A stretch of DNA of 64,000 nucleotides. It comes from Acidobacteriota bacterium. Lineage in GTDB: Bacteria > Acidobacteriota > Terriglobia > Terriglobales > Acidobacteriaceae. Positions within the stretch are counted from its first letter, which is position 1; each line of letters opens with the position of its first letter. The stretch is from assembly GCA_021793405.1 (NCBI GenBank), contig JAJYSV010000004.1, positions 1 to 64,000 of the forward strand, given 5' to 3'. The notes below the pieces were generated by a model. It saw nothing but the letters and a program-made list of their open reading frames with translations, was not told the DNA's origin and ran no database searches. This document shows, piece by piece, positions 1 through 8,451 of the stretch. Both the position numbers and the translations under genes were made by a program.

Positions 1-35
1 AACTCGGATGGAAATCACAACCTATAATTTTCATT

Positions 36-104
36 GAAGGCTTCTCCTGATCCAGCAGCTCATGGTCCTCAACCAAAAACTACTGCTTCATCGTAGAAGC
101 CTTC
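36..104. repeat. Inverted repeat with 10-bp perfect arms
   Basis: GAAGGCTTCT (36-45) is matched by its reverse complement AGAAGCCTTC (95-104), 49 bp apart. There is no T-run after the right arm, so it is not an obvious terminator. The first 250 bases show no convincing gene; function unknown. Confidence 0.4.
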
Positions 105-130
105 GTCCTTATCCCATCAATTCAAGCGTA

Positions 131-141
131 GCTAGGGTGGG
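131..141 (+). repeat. Single copy of the GCTAGGGTGGG dispersed repeat
   Basis: GCTAGGGTGGG is one arm of the hairpin repeat seen complete at 1003-1058 and 17030-17055. Here it lies just upstream of the toxin-antitoxin module, so the module has a copy on either side. No partner arm is visible nearby. Confidence 0.45.
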
Positions 142-253
142 ATAGAACGATGCCCGCATCACAACCGTGCGCCACAGGTTCCGATCGCTACCTACAGCGT
201 CTAGATATAATTTCCATCTTGAACATAGTTGCACCAGGTGCTACATTGATTGC

Positions 254-648
254 ATGGCGAATCAGCATGGGAAATCAGAGCGGGTTTTCAAAACCGCATG
301 GTTTGCCAAAGCTGCCAGAAAGACGCACATCCCGGACAGCGAACTTTGCGCCTCCATGCGGCAAGTGATGCTCGGCCAGGCCAAGCCGACGATCTGGGCG
401 GCGGAGTATTCAAAAAGCGCCTGAGCAGGAATCTGTATCGCTCCATCATCGTCGCCAAGGGCGGCCGATATTGGGTCTATGCCTACCTTTTTGCCAAGCA
501 GGATCGGGCCAACGCCAACATCGACGACGACGAGTTGGTAGCTTTCCGGCAGCTTGCGGTTCTGTATTCCCGGAAAACGCCGGCCGACATCGCCAGAGAA
601 ATGCAATTCAAAGAACGCGTGGAGATATGCCATGACGAAAAATCGTAA
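254..648 (+). pseudogene. HigB/RelE-type toxin, frameshifted
   Basis: The reading starts at ATG 254 (MANQHGKSERVFKTAWFA...) and resembles the RelE/HigB-like family in which an N-terminal VFKTxWFxxxARK segment is followed by DLGGGVxKxR. The two parts are in different frames: the N-terminal half runs in the frame of 254 to about 390, and DDLGGGVFKKRL to the end (stop 646-648) runs in the next frame, a shift of -1. Joined, they give about 130 residues, a normal length for the family. Such toxins usually act on mRNA or the ribosome and are neutralised by a cognate HTH antitoxin, which follows and overlaps by 17 nt. Either the toxin has been inactivated by a one-base loss near 385-395, or there is a sequencing error or an unusual -1 recoding. 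Family assignment is from motif recognition only. Confidence 0.65.
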
Positions 649-955
649 ATACAAAACGGATGCGTTTGAGGCAGTCCACAGCGCCGTCGCCGGTATGTAT
701 CGGGCCGGCACCATCGACAAGACCACCATGCGCAGCTTTGACGCATCCTGTCTCGCCGCTCCGGCCCCGATTAAGCCGCATCAGATCAAGGCGCTCCGGG
801 AGAGTCTCCGCGTCAGCCAACCGGTCTTCGCCCGCTATCTGAATACCAGCGAATCGACGGTGGAGAAGTGGGAGACGGGAGCCAAGAAGCCCAGCGGCAT
901 GGCGCTCAAGCTGCTGGCTGTCGTGCAGAAATACGGATTGAAGATGCTCGCCTGA
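632..955 (+). CDS. HigA-type antitoxin, XRE helix-turn-helix protein
   Basis: A 107-residue protein starting at ATG 632, inside the 3' end of the toxin reading, which suggests translational coupling. The C-terminal half (about residues 50-100) holds a Cro/C1-type HTH: IKALRESLRVSQPVFARYLNTSESTVEKWE, followed by the KKPSG...LKLLAVVQKYG tail typical of antitoxins paired with RelE/HigB-like toxins. Its expected roles are to bind the toxin and to repress the operon promoter. It is intact although the toxin appears frameshifted, as expected if loss of the toxin is tolerated but loss of the antitoxin is not. A longer upstream start at 554 is possible but would run through toxin coding sequence. Confidence 0.8.
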   Translation: MTKNRKYKTDAFEAVHSAVAGMYRAGTIDKTTMRSFDASCLAAPAPIKPHQIKALRESLRVSQPVFARYLNTSESTVEKWETGAKKPSGMALKLLAVVQKYGLKMLA

Positions 956-1002
956 ACCGGACCGAAAAAGATCGCGAATCCGCCACCTTCGACTGCCGGG
1001 TG

Positions 1003-1058
1003 CCCACCCTAGCCGGATCGCCCGGTCGCCGTGGCGACCGGCGACCGCCTAGGGTGGG
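1003..1058. repeat. Nested palindromic repeat (CCCACCCTAG...CTAGGGTGGG)
   Basis: Outer arms CCCACCCTAG (1003-1012) and CTAGGGTGGG (1049-1058) are perfect reverse complements. Inside them lies a second perfect palindrome, CGGTCGCC (1023-1030) / GGCGACCG (1033-1040), with a 2-nt loop. The element sits between the antitoxin gene and the convergent gpmA gene. The same arm sequence recurs at 131-141 and 17030-17055, marking a dispersed repeat family. It could also end transcription, but no T-run is seen. Confidence 0.7.
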
Positions 1059-1084
1059 AGGAAACAATATTCTCCATGCTCCGT

Positions 1085-1840
1085 TTACTTCGCGACCGCG
1101 CCCTGGCTGGCGACGGCATGGATCATCTGCTCCACCCGCGCCGGATCGCCAAGATAGTAGTGGCGGATCGGCTTCAGACGTTCATCCAACTCGTACACCA
1201 GCGGAATACCGGTGGGAATATTCAACGCGGCAATCTGCTGGTCTGAGATCTCATCCAGATACTTCACCAATGCCCGCAGGCTGTTGCCGTGCGCGGTGAT
1301 GAGCACTCGGTTTCCCGCCTTCACGCGCGGCGCAATCACTTCATGCCAGCAGGGCAAAACGCGCGCGACCGTGTCCTTCAGGCATTCCGTCAACGGAAGC
1401 TGGGCCTTCGCCAGGTTCTTGTAGCGAGGGTCCCTGCCCGGATAGCGCGGGTCTTTCTCATCGAGCGGCGGTGGAGGAACGCCATAACTCCGCCGCCATT
1501 CCTTCATCTGCGCCTCGCCATATTTCGCAGCCGTTTCCGCCTTGTTCAGTCCTTGCAGCGCTCCATAGTGCCGCTCGTTGAGCCGCCAGTCGCGGACCAC
1601 GGGAATCCACATCAGGTCCATCTCATCCGACACCATCCACAGTGTGCGGATGGCTCGTTTCAACACGGAAGTGAAGGCCACGTCGAACGTATACCCTTCC
1701 GCCTTCAGCAATCGGCCTGCCTCGCTGGCCTCTTTTCTGCCCTGCTCGGAAAGATCCACGTCCGTCCAGCCGGTAAACAGGTTTTCTTTGTTCCAGACAC
1801 TCTCTCCATGCCGAAGTAGGACAAGTTTGTTGGGCTCCAT
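1085..1840 (-). CDS. gpmA: 2,3-bisphosphoglycerate-dependent phosphoglycerate mutase
   Basis: Interconverts 3- and 2-phosphoglycerate in cytosolic glycolysis and gluconeogenesis. The 251-residue length is normal for the dPGM family. The catalytic phosphohistidine motif [10 protein letters not shown] is at residues 8-17, followed by [13 protein letters not shown], the [20 protein letters not shown] segment and the second catalytic His in [16 protein letters not shown]. These make the assignment secure. The gene is single, with about 270 bp of upstream DNA holding two copies of a palindromic operator-like sequence (2039-2085). It is convergent with the toxin-antitoxin module. Confidence 0.95.
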   Translation of the reverse strand: MEPNKLVLLRHGESVWNKENLFTGWTDVDLSEQGRKEASEAGRLLKAEGYTFDVAFTSVLKRAIRTLWMVSDEMDLMWIPVVRDWRLNERHYGALQGLNKAETAAKYGEAQMKEWRRSYGVPPPPLDEKDPRYPGRDPRYKNLAKAQLPLTECLKDTVARVLPCWHEVIAPRVKAGNRVLITAHGNSLRALVKYLDEISDQQIAALNIPTGIPLVYELDERLKPIRHYYLGDPARVEQMIHAVASQGAVAK

Positions 1841-2038
1841 GATCCTTTTTCACTCCTTCTTGCCATGCGGTTGGTCGAATTTGAGGGTGGTCGATTGGAA
1901 ACCATCTCCCTCGGCAGCCGCGATGCGTTGTTCGTTCGTTCCTTTCATCCTAATTGAACCGCTGCGCGTGATCGGAGAAAGTGACCAAGGTCACCCGTCC
2001 TCTCAGCCGAAAACCGGCGCCGATTTTCCCCCTTTTAT

Positions 2039-2085
2039 TTAGTTGCCTTAGCAACCATATTGCGTAAATTAGTTGCCTTAGCAAC
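2039..2085. promoter_or_regulatory. Two identical operator-like dyads, 30 bp apart
   Basis: TTAGTTGCCTTAGCAAC occurs at 2039-2055 and again at 2069-2085. Each contains the dyad GTTGC-CTTA-GCAAC, and the copies are 30 bp apart (about three helical turns), so two dimers would bind the same DNA face. The position is upstream of gpmA and just past the 3' end of the alcohol dehydrogenase gene. TTGC-N4-GCAA dyads are typical of MarR/SlyA-type repressors; that link is inference and no such regulator is encoded nearby. Confidence 0.55.
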
Positions 2086-2113
2086 TTGTTTTTTCGAGGC
2101 AAAATTATGCCCC

Positions 2114-3106
2114 TTAAGGCAGGATGACCGCCGCGCCATCGATGGCGTCGTCTTTGATCGCCTGCAGCGCTTCATTCACTTTGTCTAGTGAAAATGCGGT
2201 CGTTTTCGACTCCAGATGAATCTCCGCCGCGACTTCAAGAAAGTCGCGCGCATCCGCGCGTGTCATGTTGGCCACGCTGCGAATCTGCCGCTCCCCCCAT
2301 AGAAGCTTGTCGTAATCGAATTCCGGCATCTTGTTCAAATGAATGGCGTTAATTGCCACGACGCCGCCCTTGCGCAGGCACGAAAGAGCTGCGATCACGA
2401 CCTCGCCGCTGGGCGCAAATGTCACCGCACGGTCCAATTCCACTGGAGGTTTCTCCGTTTCGCTGCCCACCCAGGTCGCGCCCAGCGATTCGGCCAGGCG
2501 GCGATGGGACGCGCCGCGAGTGGAAACATATACTTCACACTTCCAGGCTCGCAGCACAGCAATCGCGAGGTGCGCGGAAGCGCCGAAACCAAACAATCCC
2601 ACGCGCTCGCCACGCTGGACACCGGCCACGCGCAGACTGCGAAATCCGATGATTCCGGCACACAGTAACGGCGCGGCGTGCAGATCGTCGAGAGCTTCGG
2701 GAAGCGGAAAGACAAAATCAGCCCGAGCGGTCGCGTACTCCGCATAGCCGCCATTCACGGTATACCCGGTGAAGGTTGGAGAATCACACAGGTTCTCGAA
2801 GTCATGCCGGCAGTACCAGCAGGTTCCATCGACGCCGCCCATCCAGGAGACGCCAACTCGCGTCCCGACGGGCAGTTCCGGCGTTGCGCCTTCGACAATC
2901 TCGCCCACAATCTGATGACCGGGAATCAGGTTCTCACGCCGCGGTGGCAGTTCTCCCGCGAGGATGTGCAGGTCGGTCCGGCATACACCGCAGGCGCGGA
3001 CGCGCAAAAGAACCTGACCGTGTCCCACGGGAGGCCGGGGCACGTCGTCGATGCGAAGAAAATGGCTCGATACTTTATTTGGCGAATTGAGAATTGCCGC
3101 TTTCAT
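2114..3106 (-). CDS. Zinc-dependent alcohol dehydrogenase family protein
   Basis: A 330-residue medium-chain dehydrogenase expected to oxidise or reduce alcohols/aldehydes with NAD(P). Visible motifs are the catalytic-zinc region ACGVCRTDLHILAGELP, the GHQIVGEIVE segment supplying the zinc His and Glu, a structural-zinc lobe ending CWYCRHDFENLCD, and a Rossmann loop GLFGFGASAHLAIAVL. In the structural-zinc lobe the usual first Cys (CGxCxxC) is replaced by Asp (VDGTCWYC); Asp may still bind zinc, or that site may be altered. The C-terminal SLDKVNEALQAIKDDAIDGAAVILP is typical of the AdhP/AdhA-like subfamily. The gene is divergent from the Crp/Fnr regulator at 3349, so the two share a 240-bp intergenic region. 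The substrate cannot be told from sequence. Confidence 0.85.
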   Translation of the reverse strand: MKAAILNSPNKVSSHFLRIDDVPRPPVGHGQVLLRVRACGVCRTDLHILAGELPPRRENLIPGHQIVGEIVEGATPELPVGTRVGVSWMGGVDGTCWYCRHDFENLCDSPTFTGYTVNGGYAEYATARADFVFPLPEALDDLHAAPLLCAGIIGFRSLRVAGVQRGERVGLFGFGASAHLAIAVLRAWKCEVYVSTRGASHRRLAESLGATWVGSETEKPPVELDRAVTFAPSGEVVIAALSCLRKGGVVAINAIHLNKMPEFDYDKLLWGERQIRSVANMTRADARDFLEVAAEIHLESKTTAFSLDKVNEALQAIKDDAIDGAAVILP

Positions 3107-3348
3107 CCGCGCGTCCTCCCGATACCCCTCTAGCAGGCATCTGTCTGATCAAATTTGAACATGTTCTGCCCAAATTGCGCCGCCCGGAATTTCATCCGCA
3201 GATGTGATTCAGCGCGATACAATGTCGGCTAGGCAACATTCCCCCGCAGGAGTCGATCGAACCTTATCAAAATCAATCGAGACTCACGCTAGGTCGTCTA
3301 ACTGGCGCTTCGCTTAAACTATCTCAGACGTGCAACTGGTGGTGCACC

Positions 3349-4050
3349 ATGTCTCTATCGCCCCTCCGATTCTGCGCCGACACGATCGTTCGCCGAAGCC
3401 CTGCGTTCCACAATCTTCCCCCGCACGCTCTTGCGGAATTGGACGCCATCAGCGTGCCGGTCGAATATCCGGGGGGCGCAATCCTGATGCGTCAGGGCGA
3501 TCGGCCGGACTGTATCCGGGTAGTCTGTCATGGCCGGGTAAAGATCTACACCTCTTCCCAGGAAGGAAAGTCACTACTGCTGAAGATCGCCAGCGAGGGC
3601 GAAGTTCTGGGACTGGTTCCAGCGATCCGAGGTATACCGTACGAAATGACAGCAGAGGCATCTGGTCCGTGCGTGGTTGACGAAATTCAAAACAAGGATT
3701 TCCTTACCTTTCTCTTCCGCCACAAAACAGTCTGCTGGCAAGCCCTGCAAATGGTGGCCGCGGAGAACCATGAGTTGCTGGTGAATGCACGTCGTGTGGC
3801 GCTTTCCGACTCCGTGGCGGGTAACCTGGCCAAGCTTCTACTGGATTGGGAAACAACTATCCAGCGAACCACTGGAAGCAAACAATTCAAGATGCTGTTG
3901 ACCCATCAGGAAATTGCCGAGATGGTAGGAACTTCGCGGGAAACAGTCACGCGCACGCTCCTCCATTTTCGCCAGAACAGATGGATTCGCATCGAGGGCG
4001 TCTCCATGGAAATTCTGCAGCGGGAAAAAATGGAAAACATTTCTATCTGA
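3349..4050 (+). CDS. Crp/Fnr-family transcriptional regulator
   Basis: A 233-residue protein with an N-terminal cyclic-nucleotide-binding fold (about residues 20-135, including GGAILMRQGDRPDCIRVVCHGRVKIY) and a C-terminal HTH_Crp domain (about 150-225). The recognition helix TSRETVTRTLLHF keeps an E-x-x-T-R pattern close to the E-x-x-S-R of Fnr, so TTGA-like half-sites are plausible. The N-terminal cysteine cluster of oxygen-sensing Fnr is absent (a single Cys at 9), so an iron-sulfur oxygen sensor is unlikely; the effector is unknown. It stands directly upstream of the multihaem cytochrome/porin cluster in the same direction, and an Fnr-like sequence lies before that cluster (4484-4497), which makes it the best candidate regulator of those genes (inference). 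Confidence 0.88.
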   Translation: MSLSPLRFCADTIVRRSPAFHNLPPHALAELDAISVPVEYPGGAILMRQGDRPDCIRVVCHGRVKIYTSSQEGKSLLLKIASEGEVLGLVPAIRGIPYEMTAEASGPCVVDEIQNKDFLTFLFRHKTVCWQALQMVAAENHELLVNARRVALSDSVAGNLAKLLLDWETTIQRTTGSKQFKMLLTHQEIAEMVGTSRETVTRTLLHFRQNRWIRIEGVSMEILQREKMENISI

Positions 4051-4091
4051 AGTGAATGTAGTAACTCGATCAGGTTCGGTGTTGTGGTATG

Positions 4092-4222
4092 GAGTCATTC
4101 CAAGACCTTCGGCTTCGCTCAGGCAGCCTTCTCATAGCGCAGAGAAGAATCCAGACGACACCCACAGAATCAATAGACGCTGCCATCATCCTCTGGATTC
4201 TTCACTGCGCTCAGAATGACTC
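4092..4222. repeat. 131-bp inverted-repeat element in the intergenic region
   Basis: GAGTCATTC (4092-4100) pairs with GAATGACTC (4214-4222), and GAAGAATCCAGA (4144-4155) pairs with TCTGGATTCTTC (4192-4203). The right half recurs at 28960-29000 and a part of it near 51239-51247, so this is a dispersed repeat. It occupies the middle of the 480-bp gap between the regulator and the decahaem cytochrome. The rest of that gap shows no gene; small antisense ORFs over it are not credible. Confidence 0.65.
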
Positions 4223-4483
4223 GGCTCTTTTTTTGGAATACAGTCTCTGTAATTCGCGATAGGGACTGCTCCTACTTCGCTGGGCTTCAAGCTTGCATTG
4301 CGCACACGCCAACCCTTCCTCTGTAGCGTCTTCCGGCACAGTCGCGCACCCCTTTCTTTCCCGGTTCGAATCTGTTCCGCACTGCTGTGACCAGCATCAC
4401 CGCGCAAACCAAGCGCGTCATTCTACCTTGTGAAGTTATGAAGTTCGCTTCATGGTGCTCCATTACCAATAAGCGAGCGCGTT

Positions 4484-4497
4484 TTGGAACCAATCAA
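4484..4497 (+). promoter_or_regulatory. Possible Fnr/Crp-type half-palindrome
   Basis: TTGGA-ACCA-ATCAA matches 8 of 10 defined positions of the Fnr consensus TTGAT-N4-ATCAA. It lies 33 bp before the decahaem cytochrome start and downstream of a Crp/Fnr gene. One such match could be chance, so this is only a candidate. Confidence 0.3.
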
Positions 4498-4530
4498 GAA
4501 TGTTCGAACCCCTGAACGAGGAGGCCCTGC

Positions 4531-5457
4531 ATGAAACGTTTGCTCCTATGTGTTGCGCTGGTCGTCGGACTAGCCGGACTCTGGAATACCGGACCGGCAT
4601 ATGCCGCGGGTAAGACCGACCAACAGGCCAACGCACCCCAAACTCCCCCGGCAGCCACAACCGGGGCACCCGGCTACGTCGGCTCCGAAACTTGTCTGAC
4701 ATGCCATGCGGAAATAGGCAAGAGCTTTGCCACCAACCCGCATTCCAAGCTCGCCCTGATGCACAATGGCAAGGGAATTACGTGTGAGAGTTGCCACGGA
4801 CCGGGGCAGGCGCACGTAGAAGGTGGCGGAGACATCACCAAGATCTTCCTGCCCAGTAAGGCCACCGCAAAGCAGGTCGACGCTACCTGCCTGGGTTGTC
4901 ACGCCGCAGTACACCCGAATTTCCAGCGGTCTCCGCACGCCAAGGCCGGCTTGAGCTGCATCAGTTGCCACAGCGTTCACGCCCCGCAGACCGAACAGGC
5001 ACTGCTGAAACTGCCGCAGCCAACGCTCTGCATGAGTTGCCATACCGACGTAAAGGGGTCATTTGACATGCCATTCCACCACCCGGTGAACGAGGGTGGA
5101 ATCAGATGTACGGATTGTCACGATGCCCACGGAACGTTCCAGGGCAGCAATTTGAGAATCACGGCCGATCAAAACATGATCTGCACGAAATGCCATATGG
5201 ATGTGCGTGGGCCGTTCGTATATGAGCACGCTGTGGTCAAAGGGGAAGGGTGCATGGCATGCCACACCCCGCACGGTTCGCAAAACGCGCGGCTGCTGAA
5301 CATGCCGAGCATCAATACGCTGTGCAACCAGTGCCACAGCCAGGTGAGCGCCGATTCAATCCATGGAATGGGTGCTGGATCGCAAGAGCTCACGCCCTGC
5401 ACGGGCTGCCACACCATGATCCACGGATCCAACATCAATGCGGCTTTCATTCGGTAA
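4531..5457 (+). CDS. MtrA/DmsE-like decahaem c-type cytochrome
   Basis: A 308-residue exported cytochrome. The N-terminal signal peptide (MKRLLLCVALVVGLAGLW...AYA) is followed by exactly ten CxxCH haem motifs: CLTCH, CESCH, CLGCH, CISCH, CMSCH, CTDCH, CTKCH, CMACH, CNQCH and CTGCH. Size and haem number match the MtrA/PioA/MtoA/DmsE family, whose members sit inside an outer-membrane MtrB/PioB porin and carry electrons across the outer membrane. The next gene is just such a porin, 54 bp downstream, which supports the assignment. The start has a strong GAGGAGG ribosome site at about 4517-4523. No extracellular MtrC/OmcA-type cytochrome is encoded nearby, so the layout is closer to MtoAB/PioAB than to MtrCAB. 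The direction of electron flow cannot be inferred. Confidence 0.9.
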   Translation: MKRLLLCVALVVGLAGLWNTGPAYAAGKTDQQANAPQTPPAATTGAPGYVGSETCLTCHAEIGKSFATNPHSKLALMHNGKGITCESCHGPGQAHVEGGGDITKIFLPSKATAKQVDATCLGCHAAVHPNFQRSPHAKAGLSCISCHSVHAPQTEQALLKLPQPTLCMSCHTDVKGSFDMPFHHPVNEGGIRCTDCHDAHGTFQGSNLRITADQNMICTKCHMDVRGPFVYEHAVVKGEGCMACHTPHGSQNARLLNMPSINTLCNQCHSQVSADSIHGMGAGSQELTPCTGCHTMIHGSNINAAFIR

Positions 5458-5511
5458 TGGGGCCGACCCTGGGTTTTGCTTTATTGACGTTTTTTAAAAG
5501 CGAGGATTGAA

Positions 5512-8076
5512 ATGAAGAAAACAGAAGGGCTTTTCAAGCGGTACCATCAAAAGCTCTCACCCGCAATGGCTCCGCGTATCGCCGAGAGCATTGGAATCGC
5601 CATCTTGCTGATCGCCACGGGTGCCGCTACCGCTCAGGTTGCGATGCCGGATACACCGTCAGTTGCCCCGAATGGGTACACGCTTCATGGGTCCATCAAT
5701 CTGGGTGGAAACATGACCAGCCTCACCGGCAGTGGGGCCATGTACGACACGATGGTCAATATACAGTCCGGGCCCCGCGTGCTGGGCAGCTCCTTTCAGC
5801 TGCAGGCGCTGCCGACCACAAAGCATACGCTTGTCGATTCCCTGACGGCCTACAGCACCGGGTGGGGCGGGAACCCATATGACCAAGCCACGATGAACTT
5901 CTCCAAAGGCAAGGTCTACCAGTTCTCAGGAAGGTTCCGTCGCGACCGGCAGTACTTCGATTACAACCTGCTGGGCAACCCGAATATCCCGTCGGGAGAG
6001 TCGATCCCAATCGGCCCAACCACTGCGCGCACGGGCTCGCTTGCATGGCCGCAGGTGAAGCAGTCACCGTTCCTATACAACACTGTGCGCAGAATGACGG
6101 ACACGAACCTCACGATCTTTCCGATCTCCAAGGTCACGTACCGTTTCGCATACTCGCAAAATGTTTTCCAGGGTCCGAGTCTGAGTCCAGGCGCGTCGAG
6201 CCCCTTCTTTGCAGCCTCGATTGGAACGAATACCCAACTACTCGAGCAGTACCAGCGCAACAGCACCGACGATTTCATCGGAGGGATAGACTGGAAGCCC
6301 GTGCCGAGGACAACTCTAACCTTTGAAGAAGAGGTCGATCATTATAAGAACGGCTCCTACTTTACTCTGGCCCCGAGCGATTTCATCGCACAGGAGGCGG
6401 ACGGAACGCCGGTGGCTCCGGGCGGCTGGGACAGCATTCCGCCTTACGGCCTCGGCAGCTGCAATACGGGAAGTATGGGCGCCGCACCCTATACGATCCT
6501 GTCGCCCGCGCAAACCCCGGGCGGGCTGCCCATTATCAATCCGGCATGCAGCGTCGCCACCAGCTATCTGCGCAGCCAGCCGACACGCATTCTGTACCCG
6601 ACAGAGATTTTCCGGTTCCAAAGCTCCAGCATCCCGAACGTCGCGATGAACGGCGATGTGCGCTACACCAATGCGAATATGAACCTGCCCAATTACTATG
6701 AGAACTTCCAGGGACTGTCCGGGGCGGTTCGTTCCATCACATACACAGGCAACGCGAATGCCAAGCGGAAGGTCATCGCTGTCGATTACGGCATCAATTG
6801 GAACGCGACGAAAACGATCAGTGTTGCCGATCAGATCGTCTTCTCCAATGTCCAGCAACCCGGCGTCGCTAATATCTCCAAAGGATCCACTCTGGTTACG
6901 CCCCCGAACCCGAACGAGACCATCAACTACTCGGGTCCGCTGACGCCTGGAACTCCGGTCACGGTTGAGGGCAACCCCAACGGCACGCCTCAGCCAGGCT
7001 TTTTCGGACAGAAGTTCGTGACCAACAACCTGATGGCGACCTGGGATGGCTGGTCCCGCGCGACCTTTTCGGTGACCTATCGCTACCAAACACACATCAT
7101 CGCGGAAGGCATTCCTCATAACGCTCCTTTGGCCCCGGGCGCGACCAACAACGGAACCGTCACCATTCACGAAAATGGGGGAATCTTTAACGTCGGCCTG
7201 CGTCCCACGGAACATTGGGATGTCAATGGCAGCCTGGGACTGTTCTATAACGACAATGCATTCACCCCGCTCACGCCGCGGCAAACACAGCGCTACAGAG
7301 TGCATACCATTATCAGGCCAAAGTCCTGGGCGACGCTTTCGGGTGCCTTTAACGACGTGGAGCGGCATAACAACACGAACAACCAAGGCACGCCCTCCGC
7401 AGCGGGACCGCTGGATCATGTCGACCATAGCCGGGTCGTGAGTGTGGGTGCGGTGATGTCGCCGAATGCCCATTACGGATTCGACTTCAACTACTCCTAC
7501 GGCGATGTATATTCGTCGACGAATATCTGCTACGACGCCGGCGCCAGCCCAACCCTGCCAGGCGCTGCAACGCCCAGCGGCACGGCGTGCCCCGGCACGG
7601 CTGTTAGGGGAACAACCTACTACGAGTTCGGGCCGGTCAAGGACTTCATAGATGCACCCACGCAGTACGGATCGGTGGCTCTGCATCTGTCCCCCACCGA
7701 CCGAATTCAATCCAGCATCGGCTACATCATCAGTTCCGTGAACGGTAGCCGGTTCTTCAACGACGCACGGGATGTCAACGGCTCGCTGGTCTCAACCTAT
7801 CAGTCTCCCTATGTTAATTTTGCATGGGCGGTTCGTAAGGCATGGAGCTTGAGCGCCGAATACAATTTCTACGGCTACGGTGAGGGCGGCCCTTCCGGCG
7901 CAGCTTTATGCAGTACTTCCAATCCCACGCCCACTTCTCCGGTGACCGTGGTTCCCTGCAACTCTCCCACGCTGGCCGGACTTCAGACAGGTCTAACCAT
8001 ATCGCCTGCCGGTGAGACTGCGCCCCGGAACTTCCATGCGAATAACTTGACCCTCGGAATGCACTATGAATTTTGA
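5512..8076 (+). CDS. MtrB/PioB-like outer-membrane beta-barrel protein
   Basis: An 854-residue protein with an N-terminal export signal (hydrophobic IAILLIATGAATAQ ending near residue 42) and a long body of alternating polar/aromatic stretches. It ends in NNLTLGMHYEF, a C-terminal aromatic residue typical of outer-membrane barrels. Features of the MtrB/PioB family include the early GYTLHGSINLGGN, repeated YRF/FSGRFRRDRQYFDYN strands and the placement immediately after a decahaem MtrA-like cytochrome. The expected role is the sheath that holds the cytochrome through the outer membrane. The N-terminal CxxC pair known from Shewanella MtrB is not seen; several cysteines occur in later loops. Sequence similarity in this family is low, so the assignment rests mainly on context, size and barrel character. 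Confidence 0.8.
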   Translation: MKKTEGLFKRYHQKLSPAMAPRIAESIGIAILLIATGAATAQVAMPDTPSVAPNGYTLHGSINLGGNMTSLTGSGAMYDTMVNIQSGPRVLGSSFQLQALPTTKHTLVDSLTAYSTGWGGNPYDQATMNFSKGKVYQFSGRFRRDRQYFDYNLLGNPNIPSGESIPIGPTTARTGSLAWPQVKQSPFLYNTVRRMTDTNLTIFPISKVTYRFAYSQNVFQGPSLSPGASSPFFAASIGTNTQLLEQYQRNSTDDFIGGIDWKPVPRTTLTFEEEVDHYKNGSYFTLAPSDFIAQEADGTPVAPGGWDSIPPYGLGSCNTGSMGAAPYTILSPAQTPGGLPIINPACSVATSYLRSQPTRILYPTEIFRFQSSSIPNVAMNGDVRYTNANMNLPNYYENFQGLSGAVRSITYTGNANAKRKVIAVDYGINWNATKTISVADQIVFSNVQQPGVANISKGSTLVTPPNPNETINYSGPLTPGTPVTVEGNPNGTPQPGFFGQKFVTNNLMATWDGWSRATFSVTYRYQTHIIAEGIPHNAPLAPGATNNGTVTIHENGGIFNVGLRPTEHWDVNGSLGLFYNDNAFTPLTPRQTQRYRVHTIIRPKSWATLSGAFNDVERHNNTNNQGTPSAAGPLDHVDHSRVVSVGAVMSPNAHYGFDFNYSYGDVYSSTNICYDAGASPTLPGAATPSGTACPGTAVRGTTYYEFGPVKDFIDAPTQYGSVALHLSPTDRIQSSIGYIISSVNGSRFFNDARDVNGSLVSTYQSPYVNFAWAVRKAWSLSAEYNFYGYGEGGPSGAALCSTSNPTPTSPVTVVPCNSPTLAGLQTGLTISPAGETAPRNFHANNLTLGMHYEF

Positions 8077-8127
8077 GCGGAACGCCAACCGATCGATCTA
8101 TCAACGAAGTGGAAAAGGAGTCCTACA

Positions 8128-8451
8128 ATGAACAAACCAATTCGATGGACGGCGATCGCGATGGTCGCGTTCTTTCCGCTACTACCCGCACTTGCCCAAA
8201 GTCCTGGAGCCGTTACATACAAGGCAAAATGCGCGATGTGTCATGCCGCGGATGGCAGTGGAACTACACCTGCCGGGAAGGCCACCAAGACGCCATCCTT
8301 CAGCGCGCCGGAAGTATTGAAGATGTCGAACGCGGAGCTTGTCGCAGCGACCAAGAATGGCAAGGGGAAAATGCCCGCATATTCCGGCAAGCTGACAGGC
8401 GCGCAGATTACGGAAGTCGTCGCCTACATTCACACATTGCAGAAGAAGTAG
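8128..8451 (+). CDS. Small secreted monohaem cytochrome c
   Basis: A 107-residue class I cytochrome c: signal peptide (MNKPIRWTAIAMVAFFPLLPALAQ), one haem site CAMCH at about residues 36-40, a GKGKMPAYSGKLT segment supplying the Met ligand, and a C-terminal helix ITEVVAYIHTLQKK. It lies 51 bp after the porin gene, in the same direction and probably the same operon. The likely role is a periplasmic electron shuttle between the porin-cytochrome conduit and inner-membrane partners, comparable in position to PioC or other small carriers. The ribosome site AAAGGAG is just upstream of ATG 8128. Confidence 0.88.
   Translation: MNKPIRWTAIAMVAFFPLLPALAQSPGAVTYKAKCAMCHAADGSGTTPAGKATKTPSFSAPEVLKMSNAELVAATKNGKGKMPAYSGKLTGAQITEVVAYIHTLQKK

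Noticed and set aside
4186-4493. Small minus-strand ORFs in the 4051-4530 gap
   Set aside because: They cover the inverted-repeat element and do not look like protein.
6316-7710. 464-residue open frame on the minus strand across the MtrB-like gene
   Set aside because: Arg- and His-rich, without motifs; antisense shadow of the porin gene.
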